From a virus, in the IMG/VR virus record IMGVR_UViG_3300033153_016033, positions 1 to 43,552 of that record: a stretch of 43,552 bases of DNA; one strand, given 5' to 3'. Positions 7,039 to 15,166 of the stretch are shown here, piece by piece. Below the pieces are notes generated by a model. That model made no database searches. It was not told the DNA's origin and saw only the letters and a program-made list of their open reading frames with translations. Position 1 is the stretch's first letter; each line of letters begins with the position of its first letter. A program made the position numbers and the translations under genes.

Positions 7039-8682
7039 TTATCTAATCAGTTCAACTAATATACCGCCAACAGTAAGTATGCTCTGTGCATCAGCTGCTC
7101 CCCAATCGGCTGTAACTGTCATAGTTAAATCGGTAGTACTATCTTCAGCTGATGCGAATGGATTGGCGTATGCAGCTGCTGCGTCAAACGCAGGGGAACC
7201 ATCAGAAATAGTAGCTAATGATAAAAACATATTTCCAAAACTTATCTGTTCCGCCGCAGAAGATGAAGCTGTCATAAAAGATTCTACTGTTCCTTTGTAA
7301 TTATCGATGGCTCCATCACATCCATTTCCAGTATCCATATCAGAAATAGTAGAATCATCATATTTTACTTTAATAGAAATTCCAGAACCGCCAGCAGATG
7401 AGCCTTCATAGTCAAAATCAGTAATTATTAAAGTTATCCGCAATGTATTATTAGTACCCATTAATCCGCCTGGAACATTAAAGGAATAAAGAGTAGTTTC
7501 ATCTGTTGTATTCTCAACAGTAACTGGTACAAAATTTCTATAAAGATACTTAGATCCAGCGGCGGTCTCGCATGTCCCACCATCAAAACATAATTCCCCA
7601 ACATCCATACTTCCTGTTGTAGTCGCATTTCCTGTAATATAAGTATCACCGATTATATTTAAAGTAGAAGTCGCATTTTCAAGCGATGAAGTTCCAATTA
7701 TTACTTTTCCAGTAGTAGTCGTTCTAGCAAATGTATGATCTCCTGTCCACACATAATCAGTAGTAGTAGCCACTGCTATCCCACCATCATTAGATGTCAG
7801 ACTATTATTAAGTTTAACTGATAATTGGTTGCTTCCATCCAAGTCAAATTCATTAGTAGAAGTTGCTAATTTCAATTCCCCTCCACTTAATGTCATTGGA
7901 TTAACAGTTGCAAATGTTGTCCCGCTATCATTAAACTGATAATCATCTGCTCCAATATTCCAACCCATCAAGTCAGTTGAGGTATTGCTCCATATTCCTT
8001 GTGTTCTGTCTCCATAGAATATTCTAGTAATTGAATCGGGAGAGGTGGTGGCGAAGAGCCATGCGCCAGTAATGGTTTCGGTTGAGTCTTTAGTGGGGTA
8101 TTGTTGCCTTAAATACAAATCTCCATTCGTGATAATCACTGACTCTCCTTGGGCATGTGCCTCAATATTAGCAGCCACACTTCTGTCCTCACCCGTAAAT
8201 ACCATTCCGAAAGTGCAACCTGTAAATTGTTTAGTAGCTACTGTTAATCCAGTACACTTCACTATTTCACTATTTGATCGACCTTGGGCTACTTTTAATA
8301 CTATTAAATCACCTAAAATAGCAGAAGATAAAACACTTCCATCTTTCAAGGTGATTGAATTTACCTTTAAGGTTGTACCTGAATGCCCTTCAGTAAAAGA
8401 TTGAGCAAGTGTAGTAGAATATTCATCAGGTCTAACAGGTGAATCTCCACCAAGTAGAATCTCATTGCCTCCTACCACTTCCACATACTCACCCACTATG
8501 TTCAAATCCTCTCCTTCGTATATTACATCAGGATTTACTATATTATTGTCTTCAGTAATCTTTTCGACTGTTGTATTATACTTGTCAGCAATCTTACTTA
8601 ACCAATCTTCTGGTTGCACTATATAGGCACAAACTGGAGTGGCTACAAGTATTGTTAGTAGTATTGTTATAAGTTTTCGCAT
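7039..8682 (-). CDS. Secreted LysM-domain protein with beta-rich fibre-like body
   Basis: A 547-residue protein with a classical signal peptide (MRKLITILLTILVATPVCAY). A LysM module follows (about 20-63: YIVQPEDWLSKIADKYNTTV, then NIVNPDVIYEGEDLNIV), which binds peptidoglycan or chitin-like glycans. The rest is Thr/Ser-rich beta sequence with TTTTGKVIIGTSSLENATSTLNII-like stretches similar to the protein at 17733. The C-terminal 150 residues form a compact beta domain. A signal peptide is odd for a phage structural protein and implies export to the host surface or envelope. The position between the tail hub and ejection genes could instead mean a tail component. Both readings are inference. 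Confidence 0.7.
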   Translation of the reverse strand: MRKLITILLTILVATPVCAYIVQPEDWLSKIADKYNTTVEKITEDNNIVNPDVIYEGEDLNIVGEYVEVVGGNEILLGGDSPVRPDEYSTTLAQSFTEGHSGTTLKVNSITLKDGSVLSSAILGDLIVLKVAQGRSNSEIVKCTGLTVATKQFTGCTFGMVFTGEDRSVAANIEAHAQGESVIITNGDLYLRQQYPTKDSTETITGAWLFATTSPDSITRIFYGDRTQGIWSNTSTDLMGWNIGADDYQFNDSGTTFATVNPMTLSGGELKLATSTNEFDLDGSNQLSVKLNNSLTSNDGGIAVATTTDYVWTGDHTFARTTTTGKVIIGTSSLENATSTLNIIGDTYITGNATTTGSMDVGELCFDGGTCETAAGSKYLYRNFVPVTVENTTDETTLYSFNVPGGLMGTNNTLRITLIITDFDYEGSSAGGSGISIKVKYDDSTISDMDTGNGCDGAIDNYKGTVESFMTASSSAAEQISFGNMFLSLATISDGSPAFDAAAAYANPFASAEDSTTDLTMTVTADWGAADAQSILTVGGILVELIR

Positions 8683-8705
8683 AGGCTTATTTTTTAATTA
8701 ATTAA

Positions 8706-10547
8706 TTATTTTTTAGGGTAGTTCACCATCTTCGCATCACTTACTTGCCACCCATATTCTGATATTACTACTTGTTGTCCTTCTCCATCACTCGAGAATA
8801 TTATTTGAACACCTTGAGTTTTGGCCGCTTGAGGCAATGGGTAATAAACTAGAAATGGATCAAGTTCATCAATGTTTTCTACTGTTCCGCCTAGCGGGTC
8901 TGTTCCTAAGCTATGAACACCAAGAGGGTTTGATACTGCCTCTGTTACATAAGCGCTGTCAGATTGTGCTAATGTCTTTTCATATAATGCGATAGCTCCA
9001 TTTTCTCCAAAGAGTATTTCTGTCTTTAACTCACTGCCAGCTGATATTCGTCCTTTCACCCATAATCCCTCAATATTCTTCCTAGTAAATGGACTTCCGA
9101 AATGTTCTAATTTAGTAGTATATATAAATTTATAGGCTGCGCCATTCTTAGTAAAACCATCAAATGCTTTAAATAGTTTACTGTCGCCAGAACTACCAAA
9201 GTACAATTGCTGGTCATAAACTGTCATGGCATTAACAAACCAATCCATTATCCCTCTATTCAATATAGCACTTCCTTTTTCATTCTGGCTGAATTGAAAA
9301 CTAACTACTTTATCATTGTTGCTTTGATCGCTATCAGATTTACCAGCTATCAATAATATGTTTTCCTTTTTCCAGTAAGTGATGGCAGCGTCATCCCATA
9401 CAAAATCTTTAATAGTTGGTCTAATTTGCAAGGCTAAATCTTCTGTTTGGAATAGGTTCTGTGCTTCTAGTCTTGATAACCTTCTTATTTGCCCTTCGGG
9501 AGATACATGAACATAATCATTACCCACTAATGCTAATGCCTTTATAGATGGAGCAATACCAGTATCTGATATAAGTTTCCTGGTAGAAGTTTTAGAAGTT
9601 GAGGTTGGGAAGGATAAAGCATATCCCCACACTACTTTTGATTTATATACAATAATCCAATTATCTATTGATCCCATGGCTATATTCTTACCGCCTTCAG
9701 GGAAATCAGCAAAGCCAGGGTCATCAGGATTAGTGGATGATGTAAAATTAGTGAAGTCTCCCACTTCTGAATATTTAACCAAAGTCTCTGCGCCTGATGT
9801 ACCTGTCCCCCATAGTCGGCCTTGAGCTGTTAATATAAAAGTAAACTTATCTAGTCCTGAATGAGTTGAAGTATCAACTGTTTGCGCTATCCCAGCTGTA
9901 TCTGCCATAGCAGTTACACCGGAACATCCAGTAAAGGTAGTAGCAGTTTTGCCAGAGTAAGTAATTGTTACAGTAGCTCCTGCGTCATCTTTGACCGTTA
10001 AAGAACCAGATGATGAGAAACCATCAGTAGCATTAGTTTTTGAATCACCTGTTATTTTTTTAACTGTTAAAGTCCCAGCCGCTGCCAAAACCGCTCCGTC
10101 CAATATACATATCCCTGGAAGCCATTTAGAAAAGTTATCAGCCCCATTACTCATTAATAGTTGGTCTGTTCCCTCGTCATTATACGGAGCAAAGCTCATT
10201 ACCTTACCTGTCGTAAAATTAGTAATTAAAGGTATTATCTCACCATCTTGTGAATTTCTAGTATCTCCTGGGTTTAAATATTCTAAAATGCTATTAGTAT
10301 CATTGTCTCTTATTTGAAGCAATGTCTCAAAACCTGAACTTCTCTCATAAGGAAATTGCTGGGTTATCTTATCAGACGCATTGGCTTGATTGGCAAATTG
10401 CGAATAACCTTTCATCGGAGATACTTGAGAAGATGAAGATAGGTCTGCATTTAAAGTCGCAGCCGCCTCAAAATCTCCTATCTCGTCTGAAGTACGGAGA
10501 GTATTTAATCCGAGGAATTTAGTTATATTTTTAATGGTTTTTGGCAT
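8706..10547 (-). CDS. Tail hub / tail-tube-B-like beta-propeller protein
   Basis: A 613-residue protein. The opening lines (FLGLNTLRTSDEIGDFEAAA, LNADLSSSSQVSPMKGYSQF) have the pattern of podovirus tail-tube or stabilisation proteins, in which an N-terminal segment lists defaults before a beta-propeller-like fold. The body shows repeated blade-like strands such as DNWIIVYKSKVVWGY, NDYVHVSPEGQIRRL and NILLIAGKSD. There is no signal peptide. It lies directly downstream of the adaptor-like gene at 10567, the order seen for adaptor and nozzle in podoviruses. Assignment rests on pattern and order, not on a confirmed family match. Confidence 0.6.
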   Translation of the reverse strand: MPKTIKNITKFLGLNTLRTSDEIGDFEAAATLNADLSSSSQVSPMKGYSQFANQANASDKITQQFPYERSSGFETLLQIRDNDTNSILEYLNPGDTRNSQDGEIIPLITNFTTGKVMSFAPYNDEGTDQLLMSNGADNFSKWLPGICILDGAVLAAAGTLTVKKITGDSKTNATDGFSSSGSLTVKDDAGATVTITYSGKTATTFTGCSGVTAMADTAGIAQTVDTSTHSGLDKFTFILTAQGRLWGTGTSGAETLVKYSEVGDFTNFTSSTNPDDPGFADFPEGGKNIAMGSIDNWIIVYKSKVVWGYALSFPTSTSKTSTRKLISDTGIAPSIKALALVGNDYVHVSPEGQIRRLSRLEAQNLFQTEDLALQIRPTIKDFVWDDAAITYWKKENILLIAGKSDSDQSNNDKVVSFQFSQNEKGSAILNRGIMDWFVNAMTVYDQQLYFGSSGDSKLFKAFDGFTKNGAAYKFIYTTKLEHFGSPFTRKNIEGLWVKGRISAGSELKTEILFGENGAIALYEKTLAQSDSAYVTEAVSNPLGVHSLGTDPLGGTVENIDELDPFLVYYPLPQAAKTQGVQIIFSSDGEGQQVVISEYGWQVSDAKMVNYPKK

Positions 10548-10566
10548 TCAATTAATTTAATTATTA

Positions 10567-11838
10567 TCAGCTCCATTGATGAAAATTTCTTCCCACCCGC
10601 TCTGTGCTGCTGCCTCTTGGCTCCAATGTCGCTACATTCCTAACTATCTGAATGCCTACATCATTCTTCATAGCCTTAAAGGCTTCAGTGCCTGCTAGTT
10701 CTTCTATTTGCCAACTAACAGACTCATCACTATCTTTCATCTGTCTGAATAATAATTCAGTTACTAGGTGCAGAAAACCATCTCTATGCCTGGTTGGTAG
10801 TAGTAATGTTTGAGTATTATCAATTGTATCTATGGAAAATTCTTTTTGTAAACCATCATCCTCATCATTTACCATATTATCTGAAAAATATACTATTTCC
10901 ATTTCCGTTGGTTGGAATACATTTAAATCATCCACTCTTACATTTGAAATATCAGTCATACCAGACGAATAATTAATTCTTATCTCAATGTATTGGCCAG
11001 TAACAGCGATTGTAGGTGTACCTGTTTGAGTAGCGTCTCTCCATGCCCATGATATTTTATTCCATTGATTTTTAAAGGAGCCTACATTAATAGGTCTTGC
11101 AACTGTCATCGCCCAATAGTTAGAGGTATCATCACCTACTCTTAATTCAATATTAGTGATTGTTTCTAGCTGAGCTTCTGTTGCTTGCTGAAAATCCAGC
11201 CACATTCTGAATGTTCCAATATTCTCATAATCAGTTAAGTCTTCAGCAGTCAAAGTTTCATTACTTATCTTGGCATAATTATTAGTTGACTGACTAACAT
11301 CTATATTAAATTTCAAAGAAGCTGACCCTTCTTTTTTTCTTTGAGTATCAACTGTTAATGTAGTTGCATCAGAGTTAGTAGTATCGCTTGACCATGTACC
11401 CTCACTAGTTAATGAATTAAATGCAGATAGTTGTTTCTTGGCAGTCGCATTCCTATATATCATTCTCAATACCTTATCGTTATCTCTTTTTTCAACTGTA
11501 AAAGAATTGACGATTCTACTTTCCCTGATATATCTATCCATCAAGCTATTGTCAATTTCAGAAAATCTTTCATAAGATTTATTCGGATCTCTTATTTCTC
11601 TTATATCCTTAACATCATCTAGCCCTAAATCATTCTCTAAACTATAATCAGATTCATCAAAATCTAAATACTCCCAGCCTTTTATACGCTGGGTAAAATC
11701 CCAATGAGACTTGGATTGCATGAATTGGATTATTTGATTCATCCCTTTTACTCTTTGAGTTTGAGTTAAAGGAGAATCGATGGTATTCACAAGCCTGTCT
11801 TGCAGGTAGCTATCACATTGTGCTAAACTTATAGACAT
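10567..11838 (-). CDS. Head-tail adaptor-like protein with an inserted beta-sandwich
   Basis: A 423-residue protein. The N-terminal helical region (residues 1-130; DSYLQDRLVN, QTQRVKGMNQIIQFMQSKSH) and the C-terminal helical region (about 340-423) resemble the two halves of short adaptor or neck proteins. Between them, at about residues 140-320, is a jelly-roll-like block: a W-S-S-D-T opening, KKEGSASLKF, then YENIGTFRMWLDF and RVDDLNVFQ. This matches the layout of carbohydrate-binding beta-sandwich domains inserted into phage structural proteins. It is upstream of the tail hub gene. The plus-strand endonuclease at 11865 begins 26 bases from this gene's start codon. Confidence 0.6.
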   Translation of the reverse strand: MSISLAQCDSYLQDRLVNTIDSPLTQTQRVKGMNQIIQFMQSKSHWDFTQRIKGWEYLDFDESDYSLENDLGLDDVKDIREIRDPNKSYERFSEIDNSLMDRYIRESRIVNSFTVEKRDNDKVLRMIYRNATAKKQLSAFNSLTSEGTWSSDTTNSDATTLTVDTQRKKEGSASLKFNIDVSQSTNNYAKISNETLTAEDLTDYENIGTFRMWLDFQQATEAQLETITNIELRVGDDTSNYWAMTVARPINVGSFKNQWNKISWAWRDATQTGTPTIAVTGQYIEIRINYSSGMTDISNVRVDDLNVFQPTEMEIVYFSDNMVNDEDDGLQKEFSIDTIDNTQTLLLPTRHRDGFLHLVTELLFRQMKDSDESVSWQIEELAGTEAFKAMKNDVGIQIVRNVATLEPRGSSTERVGRNFHQWS

Positions 11839-11864
11839 AAGCCTTAATAATTAATTAATAGTAT

Positions 11865-12440
11865 ATGATTGAAAAATGTATAATTTGTGATAAAGTTAAA
11901 AAACAAAATAAAACTGAAAATAATGTTGAATATGCTAAACGGAAATATTGTTCTCGCGAATGTTACTATAAAAGTAAGCGAACTGGTAAAACCATAAAAT
12001 GTGAAATATGCAATAAATCTTTCTATATATGGTTAAAGCAAATCGGTAAGCGGAAATACTGTTCTCCTAAATGCCAAGGTATTGGAAGTCGATTCAAACT
12101 TAATCGTAATTGTATCTTATGTAATAAAGTCTTTAAAGTTCGTTCTGATTATAAGGCTAAAAGATTTTGCTCTTTAAAATGCTGGTTATCATACAGACAT
12201 ATTTATAAACTGAATCATGGAAGTAATAATGCTCGCTGGAAAGGTGATGATGTCGGTTATGCTGGAATACATAAATGGATATATAAAGCATTAGGCCGAC
12301 CCCTACGATGTGAACATTGTGGTGATACTTATAAAAAACGAGTACTAAATTGGGCGAATAAATCTCATAAATACAAAAGGGATACAAGAGATTGGATGGC
12401 GCTTTGCTGTTCTTGCCACAGAAAATATGATTTAAGCTGA
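11865..12440 (+). CDS. HNH homing-endonuclease-like protein with zinc-finger array
   Basis: A 191-residue protein with three tandem zinc-finger-like units: CIICDK with CSREC, CEICNK with CSPKC, CILCNK with CSLKC. An HNH-type nuclease domain follows (NNARWKGDDVGYAGIHKWIY, CEHCGD, WANKSHKYKRDTRDWMALC, CSCHRKYD). This pattern is well known in phage HNH endonucleases: CEHCG and CCSCH bind structural zinc, and the N-x-S-H-x-Y block contributes catalytic residues. It is divergently placed against 10567-11838 and points into the 12460 gene. I see only a weak candidate promoter (TTGCAG, 18-bp spacer, TAAACT) inside the neighbouring gene, unlike the other two insertions. Confidence 0.85.
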   Translation: MIEKCIICDKVKKQNKTENNVEYAKRKYCSRECYYKSKRTGKTIKCEICNKSFYIWLKQIGKRKYCSPKCQGIGSRFKLNRNCILCNKVFKVRSDYKAKRFCSLKCWLSYRHIYKLNHGSNNARWKGDDVGYAGIHKWIYKALGRPLRCEHCGDTYKKRVLNWANKSHKYKRDTRDWMALCCSCHRKYDLS

Positions 12441-12459
12441 TAATGTTATAGACATATAT

Positions 12460-12660
12460 TTATATTAAATTTTTACTTCTTAATCTAGTTGTGAAGCTTT
12501 TCCTAGCTCTGGATTTTTGTCTAATCAAACTAACACCAGCAGTCCCAGTTGTTTTAAACTTATATTTAGCCCTGCTTTGGACTGCTTTATTTAGTATTTT
12601 TCGTTGGGCTTTTCTGGTTCTTCTTTTAGTCCCAATAAAGCCGAGTATTTTACTAGGCAT
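12460..12660 (-). CDS. Small, highly basic protein A
   Basis: A 66-residue protein with about one third Lys/Arg and no Asp or Glu that I can see. It begins MPSKILGFIGTKRRTRKAQR. Such a charge suggests nucleic-acid binding, for example an internal DNA-condensing or virion protein. The first residues resemble those of the neighbour at 12662 (MPRKIL), so the two may be paralogues. It ends 20 bases from the plus-strand endonuclease's stop. No family recognised. Confidence 0.6.
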   Translation of the reverse strand: MPSKILGFIGTKRRTRKAQRKILNKAVQSRAKYKFKTTGTAGVSLIRQKSRARKSFTTRLRSKNLI

Positions 12661-12661
12661 A

Positions 12662-12886
12662 TTATTTTCGTTTAATTGCTTTTTTTAATCTTCTTCTCTC
12701 TTTAATAAATTGGGATTGCATACCTTCTCTACCTCCTCTAGGGTATTTCTTTTTTACATGTTGCCTGGCTACACTGCTAATCATTCTATTCTTCTTGATT
12801 CTAGTCCTAATCCTGCTAACACCTTCAATAGTCTTAGCAAATGGACTAGCATATCTAGCTATTCTTTTTAATATTTTTCTAGGCAT
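12662..12886 (-). CDS. Small, highly basic protein B
   Basis: A 74-residue protein with a high density of Arg/Lys throughout, beginning MPRKILKRIARYASPFAK and ending RRRLKKAIKRK. It stops one base before the start of the gene at 12460, so translation is probably coupled. A DNA- or RNA-binding or membrane-active role is possible; the amphipathic basic helices also resemble antimicrobial-like peptides. Function unknown. Confidence 0.6.
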   Translation of the reverse strand: MPRKILKRIARYASPFAKTIEGVSRIRTRIKKNRMISSVARQHVKKKYPRGGREGMQSQFIKERRRLKKAIKRK

Positions 12887-12887
12887 A

Positions 12888-13094
12888 TTATGTTATTCTC
12901 CTTCCCTTTAACTCTCGAGTAGAACCTGCTTTAGCTGCTATACCAAACAAGGCGGCCAATAGCCCGTAAACTGCTATATTTTGATCAGCAGTAGTTATTA
13001 TCCAATCAAAAGCTATTGATACTGAATAGCCAGCAATACAAACAGCAAGCAAATAAGTTTTCTTCCCTTGCAAATATTCTATAAATTTTTGCAT
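12888..13094 (-). CDS. Holin-like membrane protein
   Basis: A 68-residue protein with a short basic-aromatic head (MQKFIEYLQGKKTYL) followed by two hydrophobic helices (LLAVCIAGYSVSIAFDWI and IAVYGLLAALFGIAAKAG) and a basic tail. The KGKKTY head followed by two helices recurs in small phage holin or lysis-associated membrane proteins. Holins form the inner-membrane lesion that times lysis. It lies next to a spanin-like gene and a cysteine-peptidase-like gene, so this part of the operon is a plausible lysis cassette. Confidence 0.65.
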   Translation of the reverse strand: MQKFIEYLQGKKTYLLAVCIAGYSVSIAFDWIITTADQNIAVYGLLAALFGIAAKAGSTRELKGRRIT

Positions 13095-13117
13095 ATATTT
13101 TTGTTATTACTTAATAA

Positions 13118-13468
13118 TTAATTACATAGTACATGGGACTTGTTTGATAGGCACACCACATCTAAAGCATCCTCGGCTATATTCCTCTCAATTGTAACCT
13201 TATACATTTTCTCCATCAGGGCTTCATTTTCTTTGCCAGCATTAGCATATTCTGTTTCAAAGGTTATACATTCTTCCATAATCGGAGGAGCAGGACACTC
13301 TGGCCAATCTGGGCAATAAGGACACTCAATCTGCTTAGGACATACCTTAGGTTTGGGACATTCAGTAATTATTACTTGTGGTTCAGTTGTAAGATTTAAA
13401 ATGCTTGTGACTATGACTCCGATAAAGAAAAGTATTACTAGAACAAATAAAGTAGGTACAAGTTTCAT
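13118..13468 (-). CDS. Membrane-anchored Cys/Pro-rich protein, possible spanin-like
   Basis: A 116-residue protein with one N-terminal transmembrane helix (VPTLFVLVILFFIGVIVTSI). A periplasm-type segment with about eight Cys and many Pro follows (TECPKPKVCPKQIECPYCPD), then a helical coil (NAGKENEALMEKMYKVTIER). The anchor plus coil layout is like inner-membrane spanins, while the Cys-Pro segment is unusual for them. The neighbouring holin-like gene supports a lysis role. No homologue was recognised. Confidence 0.55.
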   Translation of the reverse strand: MKLVPTLFVLVILFFIGVIVTSILNLTTEPQVIITECPKPKVCPKQIECPYCPDWPECPAPPIMEECITFETEYANAGKENEALMEKMYKVTIERNIAEDALDVVCLSNKSHVLCN

Positions 13469-13477
13469 ATAAAAAGA

Positions 13478-13597
13478 TTAATTTTTAAACTTCTTTGCAG
13501 GAATCCATCTAAACATTTGTTCAGATGTTAGCCACGCACCTTCTCTTGCAGTCTTACCATCTAAATAGCCAATTTTCTTTGTTTTAAAATACTTCAT
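13478..13597 (-). CDS. 39-residue protein, stand-alone copy of the 13607 protein's C-terminal module
   Basis: A short gene on the minus strand beginning MKYFKTKKIGYLDGKTAREG. Its GYLDGK...GAWL...QMFRWI pattern aligns with the C-terminal part of the upstream protein (GYIDGK...GSWI...DMFRWI). It follows that gene by nine bases and has an AT-rich start context (AATTTAATTTT before ATG). The conservation of spaced aromatic and Gly residues indicates a real small domain, perhaps a wall- or surface-binding module. Confidence 0.65.
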   Translation of the reverse strand: MKYFKTKKIGYLDGKTAREGAWLTSEQMFRWIPAKKFKN

Positions 13598-13606
13598 AAA
13601 ATTAAA

Positions 13607-14512
13607 TTAATTTTTAAACCAACCTCCTATTTGTTTAAATGGCCACCCATTCCAGTCTATCTTTTTAATCCACCTAAACATGTCCGTCCCATTTATCCAA
13701 CTCCCCCTTGGTACTGGTTTGCCATCTATATACCCATCTGCCTGTGTTTCATACACGGGTGGTTTTTTGCCTAAAAAGAATTTTTTAGAAAAACCAAAAT
13801 AATAATTCCAAGTTAATTTTTTTAATGTGCCATCATAAGTATCAAGTATTTTCCAATATTCATTTAATTTATACCCATAACACACGCACCAATGATTATC
13901 TCTTTCGTTGGAGTTCTTATAATATAGTCCCTTACTGTTTCTTTTCCAAGCTAACACCGAAATGCCAAGTGGTGAATATTTTAAAGCATCAATCATATTT
14001 TTCTTTTTTTGCTCCCAATTCAACCAACTAGGGAATGTCCACTCGTGTTGAAACATATACTTATTTTTCCATTCTTCGCCTACATTAAGATATTTTTTAG
14101 TCATTGGATTTGGGCTATAATATTCATCCCAAGTATTTATATCTTTAGAAAATGGTAGCAATTCTTCTGGTATCATCCCATGTTTTCTTATTGCTTCTGA
14201 AGCTGTATGTGCTGACCCACCTGATCCACGACTAATTTTAGTAATTACTCCCATGTATCTTTCAGCTTTGTCCTCTTCTGCTTCATATTTTCTTTTATGA
14301 ATTATTTTTAACGCATTTTCTGTTCCAAAGTTTGTGCAATTATAAGTTTCTAAACCATGCTGTCTTTGATATTCTTTTTCTGGTAAAAAATCGTCCCATT
14401 GCCCACTTTCTTGCAAAAGTTCCTGAAGCATTTTACTACTTCCAAATACATATTGGTCATCTGTTATTTCATCAGGTTGAAAACCATGATTTTGTATTGT
14501 ATCTTTTTTCAT
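13607..14512 (-). CDS. Papain-like (C1-type) cysteine peptidase, candidate endolysin or virion protease
   Basis: A 301-residue protein; the start is placed at the ATG in ATATATG (MKKDTIQNHG) rather than an ATG 11 codons upstream. A nucleophile-type block NCTNFGTENAL (about residues 58-68) and a later NHWCVCYGY block with ILDTYD 9-15 residues on reproduce the Cys, His and Asn/Asp order of papain-fold peptidases, with Asp where Asn is usual. There is no signal peptide. The last 45 residues (GYIDGKPVPRGSWI, MFRWIKK) are a separate small module that is duplicated as the gene at 13478. Position next to holin-like genes suggests cleavage of cell-wall peptides. Substrate unproven. Confidence 0.6.
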   Translation of the reverse strand: MKKDTIQNHGFQPDEITDDQYVFGSSKMLQELLQESGQWDDFLPEKEYQRQHGLETYNCTNFGTENALKIIHKRKYEAEEDKAERYMGVITKISRGSGGSAHTASEAIRKHGMIPEELLPFSKDINTWDEYYSPNPMTKKYLNVGEEWKNKYMFQHEWTFPSWLNWEQKKKNMIDALKYSPLGISVLAWKRNSKGLYYKNSNERDNHWCVCYGYKLNEYWKILDTYDGTLKKLTWNYYFGFSKKFFLGKKPPVYETQADGYIDGKPVPRGSWINGTDMFRWIKKIDWNGWPFKQIGGWFKN

Positions 14513-14533
14513 ATATGTTATAATTATTGTAGG

Positions 14534-14562
14534 TTGATAACGCAACCAAGAAATGTTATTAT
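14534..14562 (+). promoter_or_regulatory. Sigma70-type promoter for the endonuclease at 14624
   Basis: TTGATA (14534-14539), a 17-bp spacer and TATTAT (14557-14562) preceded by TGT (an extended -10). The predicted start is about 14569, the first base of the hairpin described next. An 8-bp inverted repeat, GATAACGC (14536-14543) and GCGTTATC (14585-14592), spans the promoter and could be a protein-binding site. Confidence 0.65.
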
Positions 14563-14568
14563 TTAATT

Positions 14569-14613
14569 GCCTCGTGGATTAGATGCGTTATCATCTATGA
14601 AACGAGGCTTTTT
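14569..14613 (+). terminator. Attenuator-like terminator hairpin at the 5' end of the endonuclease mRNA
   Basis: GCCTCGT (14569-14575) pairs with ACGAGGC (14602-14608), followed by five Ts (14609-14613). An inner hairpin TAGATG/CATCTA fills the loop. Because the predicted transcription start coincides with the first stem base, most transcripts would end after about 45 nt unless the hairpin is prevented. This would keep the endonuclease low or conditional. Confidence 0.55.
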
Positions 14614-14623
14614 GATTAATTAT

Positions 14624-15166
14624 ATGAGTAAACACAATTCTAAGGGGCAATTTGCTAAGGGGCATATTCCATGGCATAAAGGCAAGAAATTTCCTGAAAA
14701 GTCAGGGGGGAATAGTCATTTATTTAGACACGGTCTTCGTCATACTAAATTTTATTCTGTTTGGAATGAAATGAAACAACGGTGTTCAAATTCAAACGAT
14801 CCTAATTATCCTCATTATGGTGGTCGAGGAATCACTGTTTGCAAGAAATGGTTAGAATTCACGGGTTTTAGGGATGATATGTATAAAGACTACCTTAAGC
14901 ACAGAAAAAGTAATACTTATACTTCTATCGATAGAATTCATGGGGATAAGGGATACTGTAAATCTAATTGTAAATGGGCAGATTCTATTGAACAGAACAA
15001 TCATACTAGGCGAAATAGAATTATTATTTATAAAGATCGTTCACTAACTCTAGCACAATGGGAAAGGAAAGTTAAAATTCCAGCATACTTAATCAAACAG
15101 AGAATAGATCGTGATAACTGGTCAATAGAAAAGGCGTTAACTACCCAAATAAATAAAAGTATTTAA
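14624..15166 (+). CDS. Mobile endonuclease-like protein (same family as 2521)
   Basis: A 180-residue protein starting at the TATATG context (MSKHNSKGQFAKGHIPW), not at an ATG 19 codons upstream inside the terminator hairpin. The N-terminal GQFAKGHIPWHKGK block is a DNA-binding NUMOD-like motif. It is followed by TKFYSVWNEMKQRCSN, PHYGGRGITVCKKW, FRDDM, TSIDRIHGDKGYCKSNCKWA and SIEQNN. This is the family pattern of the 2521 protein but more complete. The C-terminal LAQWERKVKIPAYLIKQRI resembles a helix-turn-helix. It lies opposite to neighbouring genes and overlaps the stop of the minus gene at 15163 by four bases. Confidence 0.75.
   Translation: MSKHNSKGQFAKGHIPWHKGKKFPEKSGGNSHLFRHGLRHTKFYSVWNEMKQRCSNSNDPNYPHYGGRGITVCKKWLEFTGFRDDMYKDYLKHRKSNTYTSIDRIHGDKGYCKSNCKWADSIEQNNHTRRNRIIIYKDRSLTLAQWERKVKIPAYLIKQRIDRDNWSIEKALTTQINKSI

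Noticed and set aside
7461-7649. A minus-strand 62-codon frame inside the LysM gene.
   Set aside because: It is an alternative frame of the larger gene with no initiation context and no recognisable pattern.
14532-14592. Possible RNA kissing loops: loop ATAACG of one hairpin (14532-14547) is the complement of loop CGTTAT of another (14586-14591).
   Set aside because: The first hairpin overlaps the -35 of the promoter whose start is near 14569, so it would not be in the same transcript. The repeat is kept only as a possible DNA site.
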